This document shows positions 24,473-35,690 of a stretch of DNA of 64,000 nucleotides, piece by piece. Each line of letters opens with the position of its first letter. The stretch's first letter is position 1. The position numbers and the translations under genes are program-made. The notes under the pieces were generated by a model. It was not told the DNA's origin. It was given only the letters and a program-made list of their open reading frames with translations, and made no database searches. The DNA comes from Mesostigma viride. Lineage: Eukaryota; Streptophyta; Mesostigmatophyceae; Mesostigmatales; Mesostigmataceae. The stretch covers positions 538,301-602,300 of the forward strand of contig RPFO01000629.1 of the NCBI GenBank assembly GCA_009746045.1, in the 5' to 3' direction.

Positions 24473-27400
24473 AGGGAAGAAGCGGCGCTGTCTGGAAATG
24501 GGTGAGTGGTGATTGATGCTCAAGTTTTGTTTCTTCCTTTTTTTCCACATCAAAACCTTGCAATCTTGAAACCCAGGTCCGGGTGTTGCTGTCTGAAAAT
24601 GGGTTGGATGGGGGCTTGCGTGGGAGGGCAGCAGGGCGGTGGCGGCATCTGAGGGATGATGCTGTTAGGTGGCAGAGTGGGCACGGTATGCTTCCCAGCA
24701 TGAACCGGAATGGCACGGCTCCGTGGGCGCAGCAGGTTGGAGGCCGAGGCCGCTGGGTGCAGCAGGTGCCTCTGCGCACTCCTCATGGGCGGAGGCAATC
24801 TTAGGCCATGGGCCGTGTCCAGGTGGACCCACAGCAAAGTGTCCCTATCCTGGCAAGGGGGTGAAAGGAGGTGGCAGTCAAGGCTGTCGCGGCCGTGAAA
24901 GCGACCAGGGAGAAGAAACAGCACCTTTCAGTTTGCTCTGCTAGCGAGCGCAGACGTGCGGGACCTGCTGGGTGGTGCAACGGGAAAGTAGGGGAGTTGT
25001 AAAGTTGCATGGGAGTGCGGGCATGCAGGCATGGTTTCCAACGTGTGCAGATTCTTGGCGCCTGGAGGCTATATGGACAAGAAAATGTCCAGAAAGGAGA
25101 CAAGGCATGGAAGGTTGACAAGCTAGCTGGCGCCGGGATGTGGGTGCGAGGGATACGAGGGTTTCAAAGCACCCCTTGGCCACCCCCTGTGTACACACAC
25201 GCAAGCTTTCCTCTGCTACGTGGGTGTGGACGGCGGTATCAGGTGTGCGCCGCCAGCACAGGATGGTGGCAGATGACAGCGGTGCCGGCAAGAAGACATG
25301 CTGGAGCGATGGAACTGGCCGGCCGTATGACCGCATGGGTGAATGTTACGGGTTAATCTCGACCTGTGGCAGTATCCATGTGCGGGTGCTTGGATGGCGT
25401 CGAGCCCAGTGTAGGAAGGCGAGGGCATGGGCCATGGCCCCTTGTGGCATCATCGTGGGTGGGGTAGGGTCCGCAGATGGCACACTGTCACAGTGTCGGG
25501 CAAGGGGAGGGTGGTCTTTTGATGGGATCATCGCATCTCACGCGCTGGATTTGCTGTTGCCTTGTGCTGCCACACGCATGCCTCGGTGTCTCGGTTGCAG
25601 CCGCAGATACCTGTGGCCCGGGCATGTGCGAGACTGTTTTGTGCAGAAAGCTGTCTCGGTTTTTTCTTCTTGTTTCCCTTTTCTCGCTCTCCCTCCCTTT
25701 TGACTTCGCTTCAGCAGGCAGCAGGTTTGAAGACATTGTTTTCTTCAGGAAAAGGGCAGGGGGGAGGGGTGGTGTGTGGGGGGTGTCAGGGGCAGCAGTG
25801 CTAGGCAGACAATCGGCGCATGACACCTCAGGATGCCGCATTGTTTGGCCCTGTGCACAAGTGCGGCGGCCACCTGGGCATATCCGTGAGCCACCTCCCT
25901 CAATCTCTTGGAGAGTTCTTGTCCCTGGGCCCATGCACATGCGGCACTGGTTCCTCACGTCAGGTGGCCACATGCAGCCAGACGAGGTCACATCAATGCT
26001 TGTTATTATTTAATGTGCAGACAGGAGTGGGAGCATGCCTGTGGTTCTGTCATTGGAACCTTTGCATGTGCCCACACGGCTTGTGTGCTCAGAGCCCCTT
26101 ATGCGGTTTAATGATCCCACAGTGTGCACAGATGGCATGTGCGTGTACATCGTGTGAATTTCCCTTTGAGTTTTGAACGGCAAGGAGTGCCCATAGCCTG
26201 TAGGCCCAGTTGCAGTAGTGGTAAGGGCAAGGGGGGAGTCCTGGGCAGCCCGTGCAGGGTGTGGCCCATTGCAGGTCACCAGCTGCAGGTGTGCGGGATT
26301 CGTGGCACAACAACCCTTCCCCCCCTCCCCCACAGGGACATTGCAGGGTCGTTCCAGGCGGCAGATTGTTCGCTTGTTTGGTTGGTTGGATGGGCAGGAA
26401 CAGGCACAGGGACAGGGAACTTGGCTAGCGTGCCGCGTCGCGAGAGCGCAGGTACTTGGATGCCTCTGTTTCCGAGAAGGGGGATGGAGAGGAAGAACAG
26501 GCTTGGCGGCGTAGCCTGCACACTTGCCTCGTGTGACCACACAGCGTAGGAGCTTGGCGAGGGCTGAGAGAGCAGTGCAGGAGTGAAGCGCTAGCATGCG
26601 TGCCTTGCCACCATAGGGTTGCGGGGGCATTGGACTCAGGGTATTGCTTCACAAGGCTGTGTGCTAGTTTCAGGTGGGGGCTCCCGGGATACTATCTGTT
26701 GAGGCCAGCGTTGAGGCAGGTGGCCATCGTCGGACTTTACCCGTGGAATGTGCGGGCCGGTGCACGGGCATTTATGTCCGGACAGTGTGTTGGGCCCCCA
26801 CGGTTGCGACGCACTCGAAAATGAACATTTCTAGTTCCGGCCCATGTTTTTTTTTGTGCTGGTGGCATATGCTTATTTGTGGCAAAACCATGGAGCACAA
26901 TCGGGGATACCAGACCCTTGTCTAGGTAGAGTTGGGCACGTACCAACGGTGCTCCCGTCTCCCTTGTTAGGGCGGGCAAGTACTATGTTTTCCCTGTAAT
27001 GTTGGCATCCTTTGTTCCAGTTTGCTCCCCCTCCTTGAGACATGGTCGCATTGCTTTTCTTCTTACAGACTTTCCCATTTCATGCCCCGCCATGGTCTGT
27101 GCATGCCCTGTTTGTGCTTCGTGTCAGCTGATCCAGTCGGCCCATGCCATGCTGGCACCGGGGCCTTGCGAGGGAGGCTACGTACTGCTGGCGTGAGGAT
27201 TCCAGCACGGGGTCACAGTCGCTGTCCTGCAGTGAGGAAGATCTCGGGACACTTCAGTTGGGACCGGCATTCACCCGGGGCTTGCGCCATGCCCTCGTTT
27301 ATGCCACACCTGCATTTGTGCGCATGCATGAGGTGGTTACTGTGAAGCAACTGCCACGTGTTGGCCAACGTCGTATAGACGTGTTTCATCATTGCTGCAT

Positions 27401-27578
27401 CGGCCCACAGCGGTGCCTGCGGCCATGTGGGTTGCAAAGATCTAGAGCACGCTGTGGCATGACCTAGCTCCTTGTACAGTGAGAGATGCTTCGGCGGCCT
27501 TCCTCCTAGTTACATGAGTAAGTACCGGAAAGTACTTACGTGCGCGGGGGCATGTTACAGAGTACTGTGCTAATCGCG
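24473..27578. other. U2AF35 3' flank and intergenic region
   Basis: No gene recognised on either strand. A TGTAA (poly(A)-signal-like) lies at about 24998. The short open frames here have no family resemblance. From about 27540 the sequence leads to the TTAA end of the next mobile element. Confidence 0.4.
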
Positions 27579-28261
27579 TTAAGGGGACGTGGCGCGCCGA
27601 ATATTTTTCGCGCCAAAAAATTCGCGGTACCGTCCGTACGGTGTATAATGTGTGCCCGGACCGCTCAACCCTCGCGGAGGTGGCCATGGCGGCTTGCCTT
27701 CAGGCAATATTAATCGATATGGCATCTAAAAAGCTAGAAAAAATGCATGAATTTCGCAGAAGATTAGTCGATGACCTCATCTCATGGCGGAAAGTTTACG
27801 GTTTGCAATATCGCTAATTTCTCGAACGGCTACGGGCGCGGGGGTCTAGGATATAATTTCTCTTGCGGATCATGAAATTTAATGCAGGTTTACGGCAGCG
27901 ATTGTGAGGCAACGTAGGCTCTAAAGAGCGATTATGAGGCTAACTTAATGGTGTTGTCGAGTTTGTGCCGAAGCTTCCCGGTTTCTTTTACATTTCCGGC
28001 ATTCAAGGTAAGAACCTACGCAGGCCTGCGCATGTCGCCTTCGACGCATTCACGGAAGGCGCACCTTCCTTGTTCGCCTGATCAATGGATGATGTCTTTT
28101 ATTGTTCGAGCTTGCGTGCCAGTTTATGCATGAAACATTTCCACGCAGGCAGGTGCATTAACGTCGGCCTTTCGCCCTTTTTTCGGGCAGTTTCCCTGCA
28201 GGAAGCGCTCCATTTCTTTCGGTTGCATCGTCAGATTCCTAGAAAGTCTAAAACGCAATAT

Positions 28262-29608
28262 ATGACGAGCAAACGTCCTTTGACGCAACGCAGTTTGGCG
28301 GATGCGCTCGCCCATGAAAATGCGGCAGCTGCGGCTGCCGCTTCGCCATCAGGTCCGGCAGGCAGCGGTGACACTAGTCGTGCACTGGTGGTCGCCCAGC
28401 AACCTCCCGGGCTCAATGCCTCGCCATCGGCATCGCCTGACCCGAAACGCACCCGCCCAGCCGACAAAACAGGATGGTCCCGCCCCTCGGAACCGCGCTT
28501 TCGGCCCCACCCTTTCAAGGTCGACGATCACGACTGGAACAACATGTCTCCTTACGATGCTATGGACTGCATCTTCTTCGGGGACTACGCCTCGCTTTAC
28601 GACCTGTGCCTCCATCTCCACGACCAAGGTCGCCTCATCGGCAACAACGGCAGCCGCTGGCAACACCACAGCGCCCTGCTTGGCTGCCCCCGCCCCCAGC
28701 TCCAGCACACCATCCTCAACTCCCTTCTCGAGCGCTCTGACGACGAGATCTGGGCTCCATCCATCTCCGCCCCCACCCTCCGTTCCATCCTCACGGAAGC
28801 CTTTCAGCAGCACGTGACCCCCCTTGCTGCTGACGTCGCAGCAATGGGTGGCACGCTGGCTGCTGAACTTCCTCACATTTCCGCCGCTGCCGCCTCCACC
28901 TCCACTGCCATTTCCGCCTCCACTGCCGACATCAAAGCCCAGCTCCTCGACCTCGACCAACGCCTTCAAGCCACCGCCAACGCCCTTGAGAGCTTGCATG
29001 ACACCGCCGGCCTCACCGCCCAGGCGGTGAAGGACATCGCCGCCCAGCCGGCGTCTGCTGGCCCGGCCGGCGATGCTCCCTCCACCTGGGCGGACTTGCT
29101 TAAGCAGCACACCACCTCCACCACCTCCACCATCTCGGCACAACTCAAGCAACAAGCCCTCGACCTTCGCGAGGAAACCGACATCGCCCGGCGCAGCCAC
29201 AATGTCATCGTCAAGCACTTCGACCAGCCGGCAGGTGAGACCTCCACGACCCTTCTTGAGGCATTTAAGCGCGACATTCTTGCCCCCATGCTACTCACTG
29301 GTGAGCTGGACATGTCGGCTGTCCGCCTCCCCCGCGCGCGGGGGAAGGCTGGCCCGGCACCCGTGCTCCTCACCTTTAAGTACATGGCGGACAAGCTGTC
29401 GTTCCTTAAATGCCGCAAGAAGCTCTCGAGGACTCGCTTCACGCTGGACGACGACTTGACCCTGGCCCAGCAACAGCGGCGACGCGAGCTATGGCCGGCC
29501 TACCTTCAGCTCCGGCACAGCGCAGGGGGGAAGCCGGTATACTGGAGGGGGGCGGTCATCCACGTTGACCACAAGCCCTGGCAGCCCCCTCCTGCCACCT
29601 CAGACTAG
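28262..29608 (+). CDS. Non-LTR retrotransposon ORF1-like protein
   Basis: An intact 448-residue frame from the ATG starting MTSKRPLTQRSLADALAHEN; the frame is open further upstream to 28085, but that part looks non-coding. The N-terminal half is Ala/Ser/Pro-rich. The centre is a predicted coiled coil (DIKAQLLDLDQRLQATANAL). The C-terminal half has an RRM-like pattern (RRSHNVIVKHFDQPAG, VLLTFKYMADKLSFLKCRKK) and ends with RRELWPAYLQLRHSAGGKPV then YWRGAVIHV, the arrangement of LINE ORF1 RNA-binding chaperones. No reverse transcriptase follows in this copy. It is intact while every nearby reverse transcriptase is broken. It might instead be cargo of the surrounding TTAA element. Confidence 0.65.
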   Translation: MTSKRPLTQRSLADALAHENAAAAAAASPSGPAGSGDTSRALVVAQQPPGLNASPSASPDPKRTRPADKTGWSRPSEPRFRPHPFKVDDHDWNNMSPYDAMDCIFFGDYASLYDLCLHLHDQGRLIGNNGSRWQHHSALLGCPRPQLQHTILNSLLERSDDEIWAPSISAPTLRSILTEAFQQHVTPLAADVAAMGGTLAAELPHISAAAASTSTAISASTADIKAQLLDLDQRLQATANALESLHDTAGLTAQAVKDIAAQPASAGPAGDAPSTWADLLKQHTTSTTSTISAQLKQQALDLREETDIARRSHNVIVKHFDQPAGETSTTLLEAFKRDILAPMLLTGELDMSAVRLPRARGKAGPAPVLLTFKYMADKLSFLKCRKKLSRTRFTLDDDLTLAQQQRRRELWPAYLQLRHSAGGKPVYWRGAVIHVDHKPWQPPPATSD

Positions 29609-29769
29609 GGAATCCATACCAGTAGTGTAGATTAGTCAGGCTTAGCCTAGCATGTGGCCCACGCGCATGTGCGCCCATAATGGCCCCCATGGATGTTGTC
29701 TACAGAATTTAGCCAAGCCCTGCCTATAACGGGACCCCCATGGATGTTGCACTAAGAATTTAGCCATGC

Positions 29770-30239
29770 TGTTTTCTGGCATCCGCGGGCTTTTGGTTCC
29801 CGCCGCACATTTGAAAGTGCTGTCCTCCGGCTTTTTGCCTTTGCACCGTGTGCAGTTCTTGGACGTTTGGAATCATGGCATGGCTAACGTGATGACTGAC
29901 TAGCTAGACCTTTTCAGTGGTTTTCCATTTGCGGGTATTTCCTCGTAAATGGTGGGAGAGCGATCGCAGCAATGGTGCTCACCACTAGACACTCCCGGCC
30001 AGTTAGGCTAGAAACACACGCCCTGATCAAGCATGCTGTTTCCGGCCCCACCGTCTAGGTCATCTAGTCGCTCCACACGTAAGCCAGCCATAATTTCAAT
30101 GCACAAGGATACACATTTCCATCACCATTCATCTTCATCATCCTGAACGACTCGAAAACGCGGAAAAGATAACGGCAGGCTCGAGCTACCATGGTCCGGA
30201 TTCTCCCGATTTCTGGCCTGCGCTGGTTGTCTCTTTGAT
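29770..30239 (-). repeat. Dispersed repeat R, copy R2
   Basis: The reverse complement of 29770-30239 matches 52599-53075 over its whole length with few differences, including the starting motif CAARGAGACAACCAGCGCAG. A 27-codon frame starting MVARACRYL is nearly identical in both copies. The repeat class is unknown. Just upstream (29682-29768) a CCCCCATGGATGTTG...AGAATTTAGCC unit of about 50 bp is repeated twice. Confidence 0.75.
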
Positions 30240-30369
30240 GCTACGCAGTGCAGAGAGATGCTCTCTGCCGAGAAGCCATGCCCTAGCTCTTGTATAGCCA
30301 TGATGATCTTCCCCCACATGACATACTCCCCCTTAGCTGGGCATAGTGTGAAGATCATGAGGGTGCAGG

Positions 30370-30520
30370 TGCCTTAGTGCACCTAGAGCAAGTGTTGTTT
30401 ACATTCCCACCCTTGCAGGAAGTAGCTTAGAATGTATGATAGGCCATATGCCCCTTCTCTGGGCTATGTGCTACATATACTCCCAACGGAGTTATGTTCC
30501 AATTCAATTCAATTCAATTC
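30370..30520 (+). repeat. Retrotransposon 3' end with stem-loop and AATTC tail
   Basis: The order GCAGGAAGTAGC, GCCCCTTCTC, GGCTATGTGCTAC, ACTCCCAACGGAGT and then a tail of AATTC units recurs at 38800-38925 with a TTAA-type tail. ACTCC and GGAGT pair around a CAAC loop. I take this as the 3' terminus of the element carrying the ORF1. Confidence 0.65.
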
Positions 30521-31750
30521 CTAGAAATTTCGTACAATTTCGTGTAGTTTGTGGCTGGCATGCTTAAGGCGCCGAGGTCAAGTTGTTGGTAATGTGTTGA
30601 CATTTGTTTTCCATCATCCTTTGGACATGAGCTTGCTCAGACGCTTTGTTATGTGCCGGATCTGACACGCCTGTTTTAGTAACGACATCCGGCATGTGCC
30701 TAGAGGCTAACAAGCTGGCATCAGCTTCTTAGCAAATTGCCATGTTGGAAAGGAAGGTGAGAGTGGTTCTTTTGCTGGCCATACTGCATGAGTGGCATTG
30801 CATTAGATAGGTGTTTCCATTGCTTTCCCTGAGCTATAACCATAGAGACTTCCCTGCTATGTGTGCAGCAAGGCAAGCTGGATAGGATGTGAGTGCTTGG
30901 CAGACAGCATGTATGATTGGCTGCCAAGTTTGCAGGCTGCAGTTGCCTCTATTGCTTGGGCATTCTTTCTAAGGTTTTTACACGTATACTTGCTGAGTTC
31001 TTGGCATAAATTTACATGGTAACCTTGGGCTGAGCATAGTGTATGCTCTCTTGGTGCGTGTATGCCTAGCGATGGTGTTGCTATGCCCACGCTGGCAAGG
31101 CTGGCCATGCTGAGGGCAGGGGAGGGCAGATGAGGTGCCTAGCCTTTTCTTATGTTGTGTGATCGAGTTGGGCATGTTTTTTGGCTTCTTGGATGGAAAA
31201 CATCATGTCTAGGTGGCCTTATACACAGAAAAACCTCATTTAGCGTATGTTCAGGATTTAGCACGCAAAACCTTATAACTTGAGCTAGACTTGTCGGAAT
31301 GACCTGGGACTTGGAACACAGTTGTCCCCCTGTTAGACGGATTTTCGCTGCAGGAAAAAGTATTTTTTTGACGTGTTTATAAAAAGTTATTCCCAATGTC
31401 CGGTAAAAAAAGGGTCATTTTGCGGGGAAATTAATAACTGTTCGAGGTTTTGCCCTTTTCATGATGTAAATAGCTCAGCAAGCTACAAACTCAGGGAACT
31501 AAAAACGCTGCAGGCAGTTTTGTAAATAAATGTGTGCATTGGCTGGGGCATACCCAACCCTAATTAGCGTCTTTTGCTATTTATAGCGCATTATTGGCGT
31601 ATATATGGGGGTAGTACCCCCAACAAGTGCATGGACAACTCACTAGAGATGTTATTTAGTGCCCCCAATCATAACTTAGGGTTGTGCAAATGGATTTCAA
31701 GTGATATTACCATATGTCAATTTTTAAGGGTTTTGGGGTGCCACCTCCCC

Positions 31751-33102
31751 TTAACCCATAGTCCGGGAATGGGTTTTTGGCATTTTTAGACCCCTGAAAA
31801 TGGAAAAAATCATAACTCATAGGCCACAACTCCAAATACCCCCAACCAAGGTGCCAGGAGTATCTACACTTGAAGGGCTTTCAGAAAATGCAATAATATC
31901 CCGAGTCCATTCAGTGCTTTGCAAGATATTTACTGCCAAAGTTGGACAAAAGACGATCATTTTCAGGCAAGGGAAATCCCCTTAGTAGTTTACCCCTGCA
32001 GGGAGGGTTCTAAAAAATTATTCTGGGGTTGGACAATGTCAATAGATAGTGCCACCATGCTTTCCTTGGGTCAGACCGCACGGATAGCCCATCTGACCTA
32101 TATAATGCGCTCACTTACGTGTGTGGGTTACGCGCGCGTAAGCAGCCATCCATGAAATGCCACACACTCATGCATTGTATACAGCCACATAGGACTGTAA
32201 AAAGTGCTGGGAAACAAAGAAGTGCTAAACGAGCACTAACGGAATGGCATCCTCCAAAGAAACACCACAAACTGAGCAGATTTGGGGCTAATAGCACTCA
32301 TACAGCAGGCATGGAAACCTGCTGCAAGAGGCACTGATACACTCGTGTACAATGGATGTATAAACGACAGATTCCCGTGCAAACGACATGCAAACACGTT
32401 GCCGTACCTGGCTTGATCACGACCTTTCCGGGTTCTGCTGGCCGGGACCCTCATATCTCACACTGGCTAATGCTTTCCAGGCATTGGCCGCCATAGCCGC
32501 ATAATGCATGCATCCGACATGATTACCAGGTTGATGTTCTGTGCAAAGATGACCTATAAACGCATCCGAATTCACAGGGACGCTGCTGCGGATGTCCCGT
32601 ACCAAAACTGGGTGCTCGGGCTGGCGCAGACTGCCGGGCCATAAGAAGAAAATCGAAATATGGCATGCCATTACTCATCTGGTACTGACGACCAAGAAAG
32701 CAGTAATGTCCTACCTGTATTTTACCAATGCTATACATCTGGCCACCCCTGACCTACGAAAATCACGCATCATCATTTTGAGCAACATTCTGAACCATTA
32801 CTAGCCGCGAGACGCAAAATTTCCTTGATAACGGCACGCTAGCAGCCATATCTCGTTACGCGCGCGCGCGAGTGAAAATTTCCCGCCAAAGTCACGTGAT
32901 ACTGTCTCAATACACGTTGTATTTACCAGGCTATGGCGAATATGACCCCCAAACCTATGCATCACCTTCGTCCCTAAGTGTTCCCAGACCCACCGGACCA
33001 CTGACATCCGTCACGGGCGGCGCGGCGCTCCTGGAATTAAGCGCCGCGCCACCGGGGGTCAAATGGGGCGATATATCGCCCCATTTCCGGACTATGGGTT
33101 AA
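31751..33102. mobile_element. TTAA element family B (1352 bp)
   Basis: Both ends are TTAA. The left terminus TTAACCCATAGTCCGGGAAT is the reverse complement of the right terminus with one mismatch. It abuts the right end of element A1 and shares its TTAA. Near the right end are a GGCGCGGCGCT/AGCGCCGCGCC hairpin (about 33018-33050) and a perfect 26-bp palindrome (33061-33086). No transposase frame is present. Confidence 0.75.
33061..33086. repeat. Perfect 26-bp palindrome in element B
   Basis: The half-site AAATGGGGCGATA reads identically on both strands about its centre. The CGATATATCG core is also the core of the subterminal palindromes in elements C1 and C2. Confidence 0.9.
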
Positions 33103-33180
33103 TAATAAAGCAAAAGTTAATAACAAAGTTCATCTGTATACCACCCATTTATCAAGGAGACAACCAGCGGGCCAGAAATC

Positions 33181-33181
33181 A

Positions 33182-33257
<76 letters not shown>

Positions 33258-33295
33258 CGTGCTCCCGTTGGGGAGTCGATATATAGTGGTGTGCA
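33181..33295 (-). repeat. Retrotransposon family-2 tail with (TTA)n, reverse orientation
   Basis: Read on the minus strand, CGACTCCCCAACGGGAGCAC is followed by about 24 TTA units (33181-33254). This is the family-2 3' stem-loop followed by its tail, inserted directly after a piece of repeat R (TATCAAGGAGACAACCAG at 33152). Confidence 0.75.
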
Positions 33296-33381
33296 GGTGC
33301 ACTTTGCGCACCCACTGAGAGCATGTAGGTGTAGTTTACACCCTACCCTCGCAGGAAGTAGCCCAGAGTGTATTAAAAGCC

Positions 33382-35690
33382 ATGCATATACCCTACGCCT
33401 CGGCGTTGTGCAATCAGCCCCAACCCCGAATACCCCGAGCAAGCGGCATGCCGCTTGCTGGCTCGCATCCTACGCTTGCAGGACAAAATAAATGCGATGA
33501 AAAGCACTATTTCCTCCGCTTCCGTTCCCCCCCCGTTCCACCCCCACCTCCACCCCCCGCCGCATCCACCCCCATCATCCATCGCCGTTCTCCCCTGGTG
33601 GGCCAGCAGGCATCCTTGGCCCTTGCCACCCTCAATGCACGCACATTACTAGCAGACGACGGCCATAGCTATCGGGTAGAAGAGCTCGTTGCCTTCTGCA
33701 TAGCCCATCGTGTATATATTCTAGGCGTTCAGGAACATCGCCGCAAGGTGCCACTTGGCATCATGAGCACTGATCGCCTGGCGGGTGGCTGGCGGTTTTA
33801 CTTCGCTGGCAGCGGTACGCCAGGCCAAGGTGGTGTTGGTCTTTTGTGTTCGCCGCTGGCAGTTGCTAGCCTCAGCACGCTGAAGTTTCTAACCCCACGC
33901 CTTATGGTAGCACATTTCACCTCCGTCGAGGGGCGGTCTAAGCACCACCTCACGGTGGGGGTGGGCTACGCACCCCATAGCGGTCTACCTGAGTCGGAAC
34001 GCCAGGAGTTCTTCGAGTCCTTCTGTCCTTGCATAGCCTTGAGGGGGTCACTCCGGCCCGCCACTTTTTGGTTATGCTGCTCGACGCCAATGCCACACTC
34101 CCCGTGGGCACTGCTGGCAGTCACTTTGCGCCTGCTGACACCGCTGCTAACGACAACACTCCCCTGTTTTCTGCCTTTTTGCGGGATAGCGGTATGGTTG
34201 CTGTCAACTGCCACTTCCAACGTCCCTCACAGGACTTGGTCACTTTTCGTGGCCCTAACGGCCGTCAGGCCTGTTTGGACTACGTGGTGGTACGGCAGCC
34301 CAGGTGCACCTCGGTTCTGGACACCCGAGTGTTTGATACGCCCACGGTGTGCTCTGACCACCGGTTGGTGCGCGCGACCATTCGGCTCCGGTTCCACGTC
34401 CCCGCGCGCCCCGCCCCAGTGGTCCACCCTGACTGGTCTGCTCTACGCCCGGTCCGGGGAGATCCTGAGAGGACTGGACGGACGCCGAGCACGAGCGGAA
34501 CCGGTGCCGACGGGAGTACCTGTTGGCCCTGGGCGCCCGGGCGGACGTCGACGAGCTGGACAAGGGTGCCCCCAATGCCGCCATTTTTGCGGGCTTTGCG
34601 GCCCGTGCCCCGTTGCTGGCAGCCCGGCACCTGCCGCCCCATGCCCCGCCGCCGCCCCGGCCCGCTCTACCGCCAGGACCCCAAGGTATTGGCCGCCCGG
34701 CACCGCCTCAAGCGTAACCGGGACCCGCTGCAGAAACCAGTGCTCAAGGCCGCCCTCGGGGAGGCCTACGAGCACGCTCAGGACGCGGAGGCGGCCCAGT
34801 GCACGATCGCGGATGCCAAGGCCTGCCAGGGCGGGCTCGCAACCAGGGCAAGGACATCAGTGGTACCACCTCGACCGGCTCGGCGGCCGGCGGCAGCTCA
34901 CCCCGGTGGAGCACACAGGGGACGGCACGGCGCCGGTCAGCCTTGACCGCTGGTTGGCCCACAATGTTTCCTTGACCGGTGGGGCTCGCGCCCCCCCCCC
35001 CGCCGCTTCACCCCGAGACGCCCGCCCGCCTCGGGGACGTTGCCGGACCCCCGCCGCCGCCAGCGCCCCCCTCCTCGGCCGCGGACTACCAAGTCCCCGC
35101 CTTGTAGGAGGGCTGCCTTGCCATGCACCAACGGCGTCGTCCACCCCTTCACTTTGAAGGAATTGGACGGCGCCCTTGCTCGCCTGCCCGGTACGATGCG
35201 GCGGTCGGTGCCGACCACCTTTCTGCTGAGCTGCATGCTGAAGACCCCTGATCCGGCGGTTAGGGATCTTCTGCTGGCGTTCTGCAACCGTGTCCTGCTT
35301 TCTGACGAGCCTCCGCCTGCTGAGTGGCAGACGGCCATCTGCCGGAGTCATGCTGTACAAGAAGGGCCCTACTGCTGACCCCGGTAACTACCGGGGTGTC
35401 TGCCTCCAGAGCGCCGCGCTGAAGGTCTTCATGGCGCATGATGCTGCACAGGCTCCGCGCCGCGCTGGACCCACACCTGGGTGAGTCTCAGATGGGTTTC
35501 CGTCGTGGTCGTAACACTGTCATGGCTGTGTTTGTAGCGCGCCGGTTGATGGAGGAGGTGCGTCGCCTCCCCCCTGACAGTTTGCCGCTGGTCTTCATTT
35601 TTGTTGACTATATCAAGGCCTTTGACACGGTCCTCTGGGAGGCTCTTTGGGCCATCCTAGCTCTGGATCGAGTGCCACCTGCGTTTATTG
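33382..35690 (+). pseudogene. Retrotransposon ORF2, 5' part: endonuclease and start of reverse transcriptase (family 1, copy LA)
   Basis: An apurinic-type endonuclease domain runs from about 33616 to 34420: LATLNARTLL, ILGVQEHRR (catalytic Glu), LDANATLPVG and VCSDHRLVRA (catalytic His). The reverse-transcriptase fingers and palm follow at 35040-35690, with NYRGVCL, GFRRGRNTVMA and FVDYIKAFDTVLW (the first catalytic Asp region). At least four frameshifts break the frame, near 34030, 34450, 34660 and 35350. The frame stops in the insertion at 35691 and resumes at 37448. The microsatellite tail and the C-terminal GHLAR motif suggest an RTE-like clade; that is inference. Confidence 0.8.

Larger units (their letters stand above)
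27579..31754 (+). mobile_element. TTAA element family A, long copy A1 (4.2 kb, with nested retrotransposon)
   Basis: The left end TTAAGGGGACGTGGCGCGCC matches the left ends of A2 (40691) and A3 (44095). The right end GGTGCCACCTCCCCTTAA at 31751-31754 matches their right ends. The left 500 bp are a diverged version of A2/A3. From about 30990 to 31754 the match to A3 is close. The middle is different and holds a retrotransposon ORF1, repeat R2 and a retrotransposon 3' end. I infer one element with a retrotransposon nested inside; two unrelated ends of different copies cannot be excluded. Confidence 0.5.

Noticed and set aside
25140..26630. Several frames of 140-206 codons downstream of U2AF35
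   Set aside because: Overlapping frames on both strands, no family resemblance, and no supporting splice pattern.
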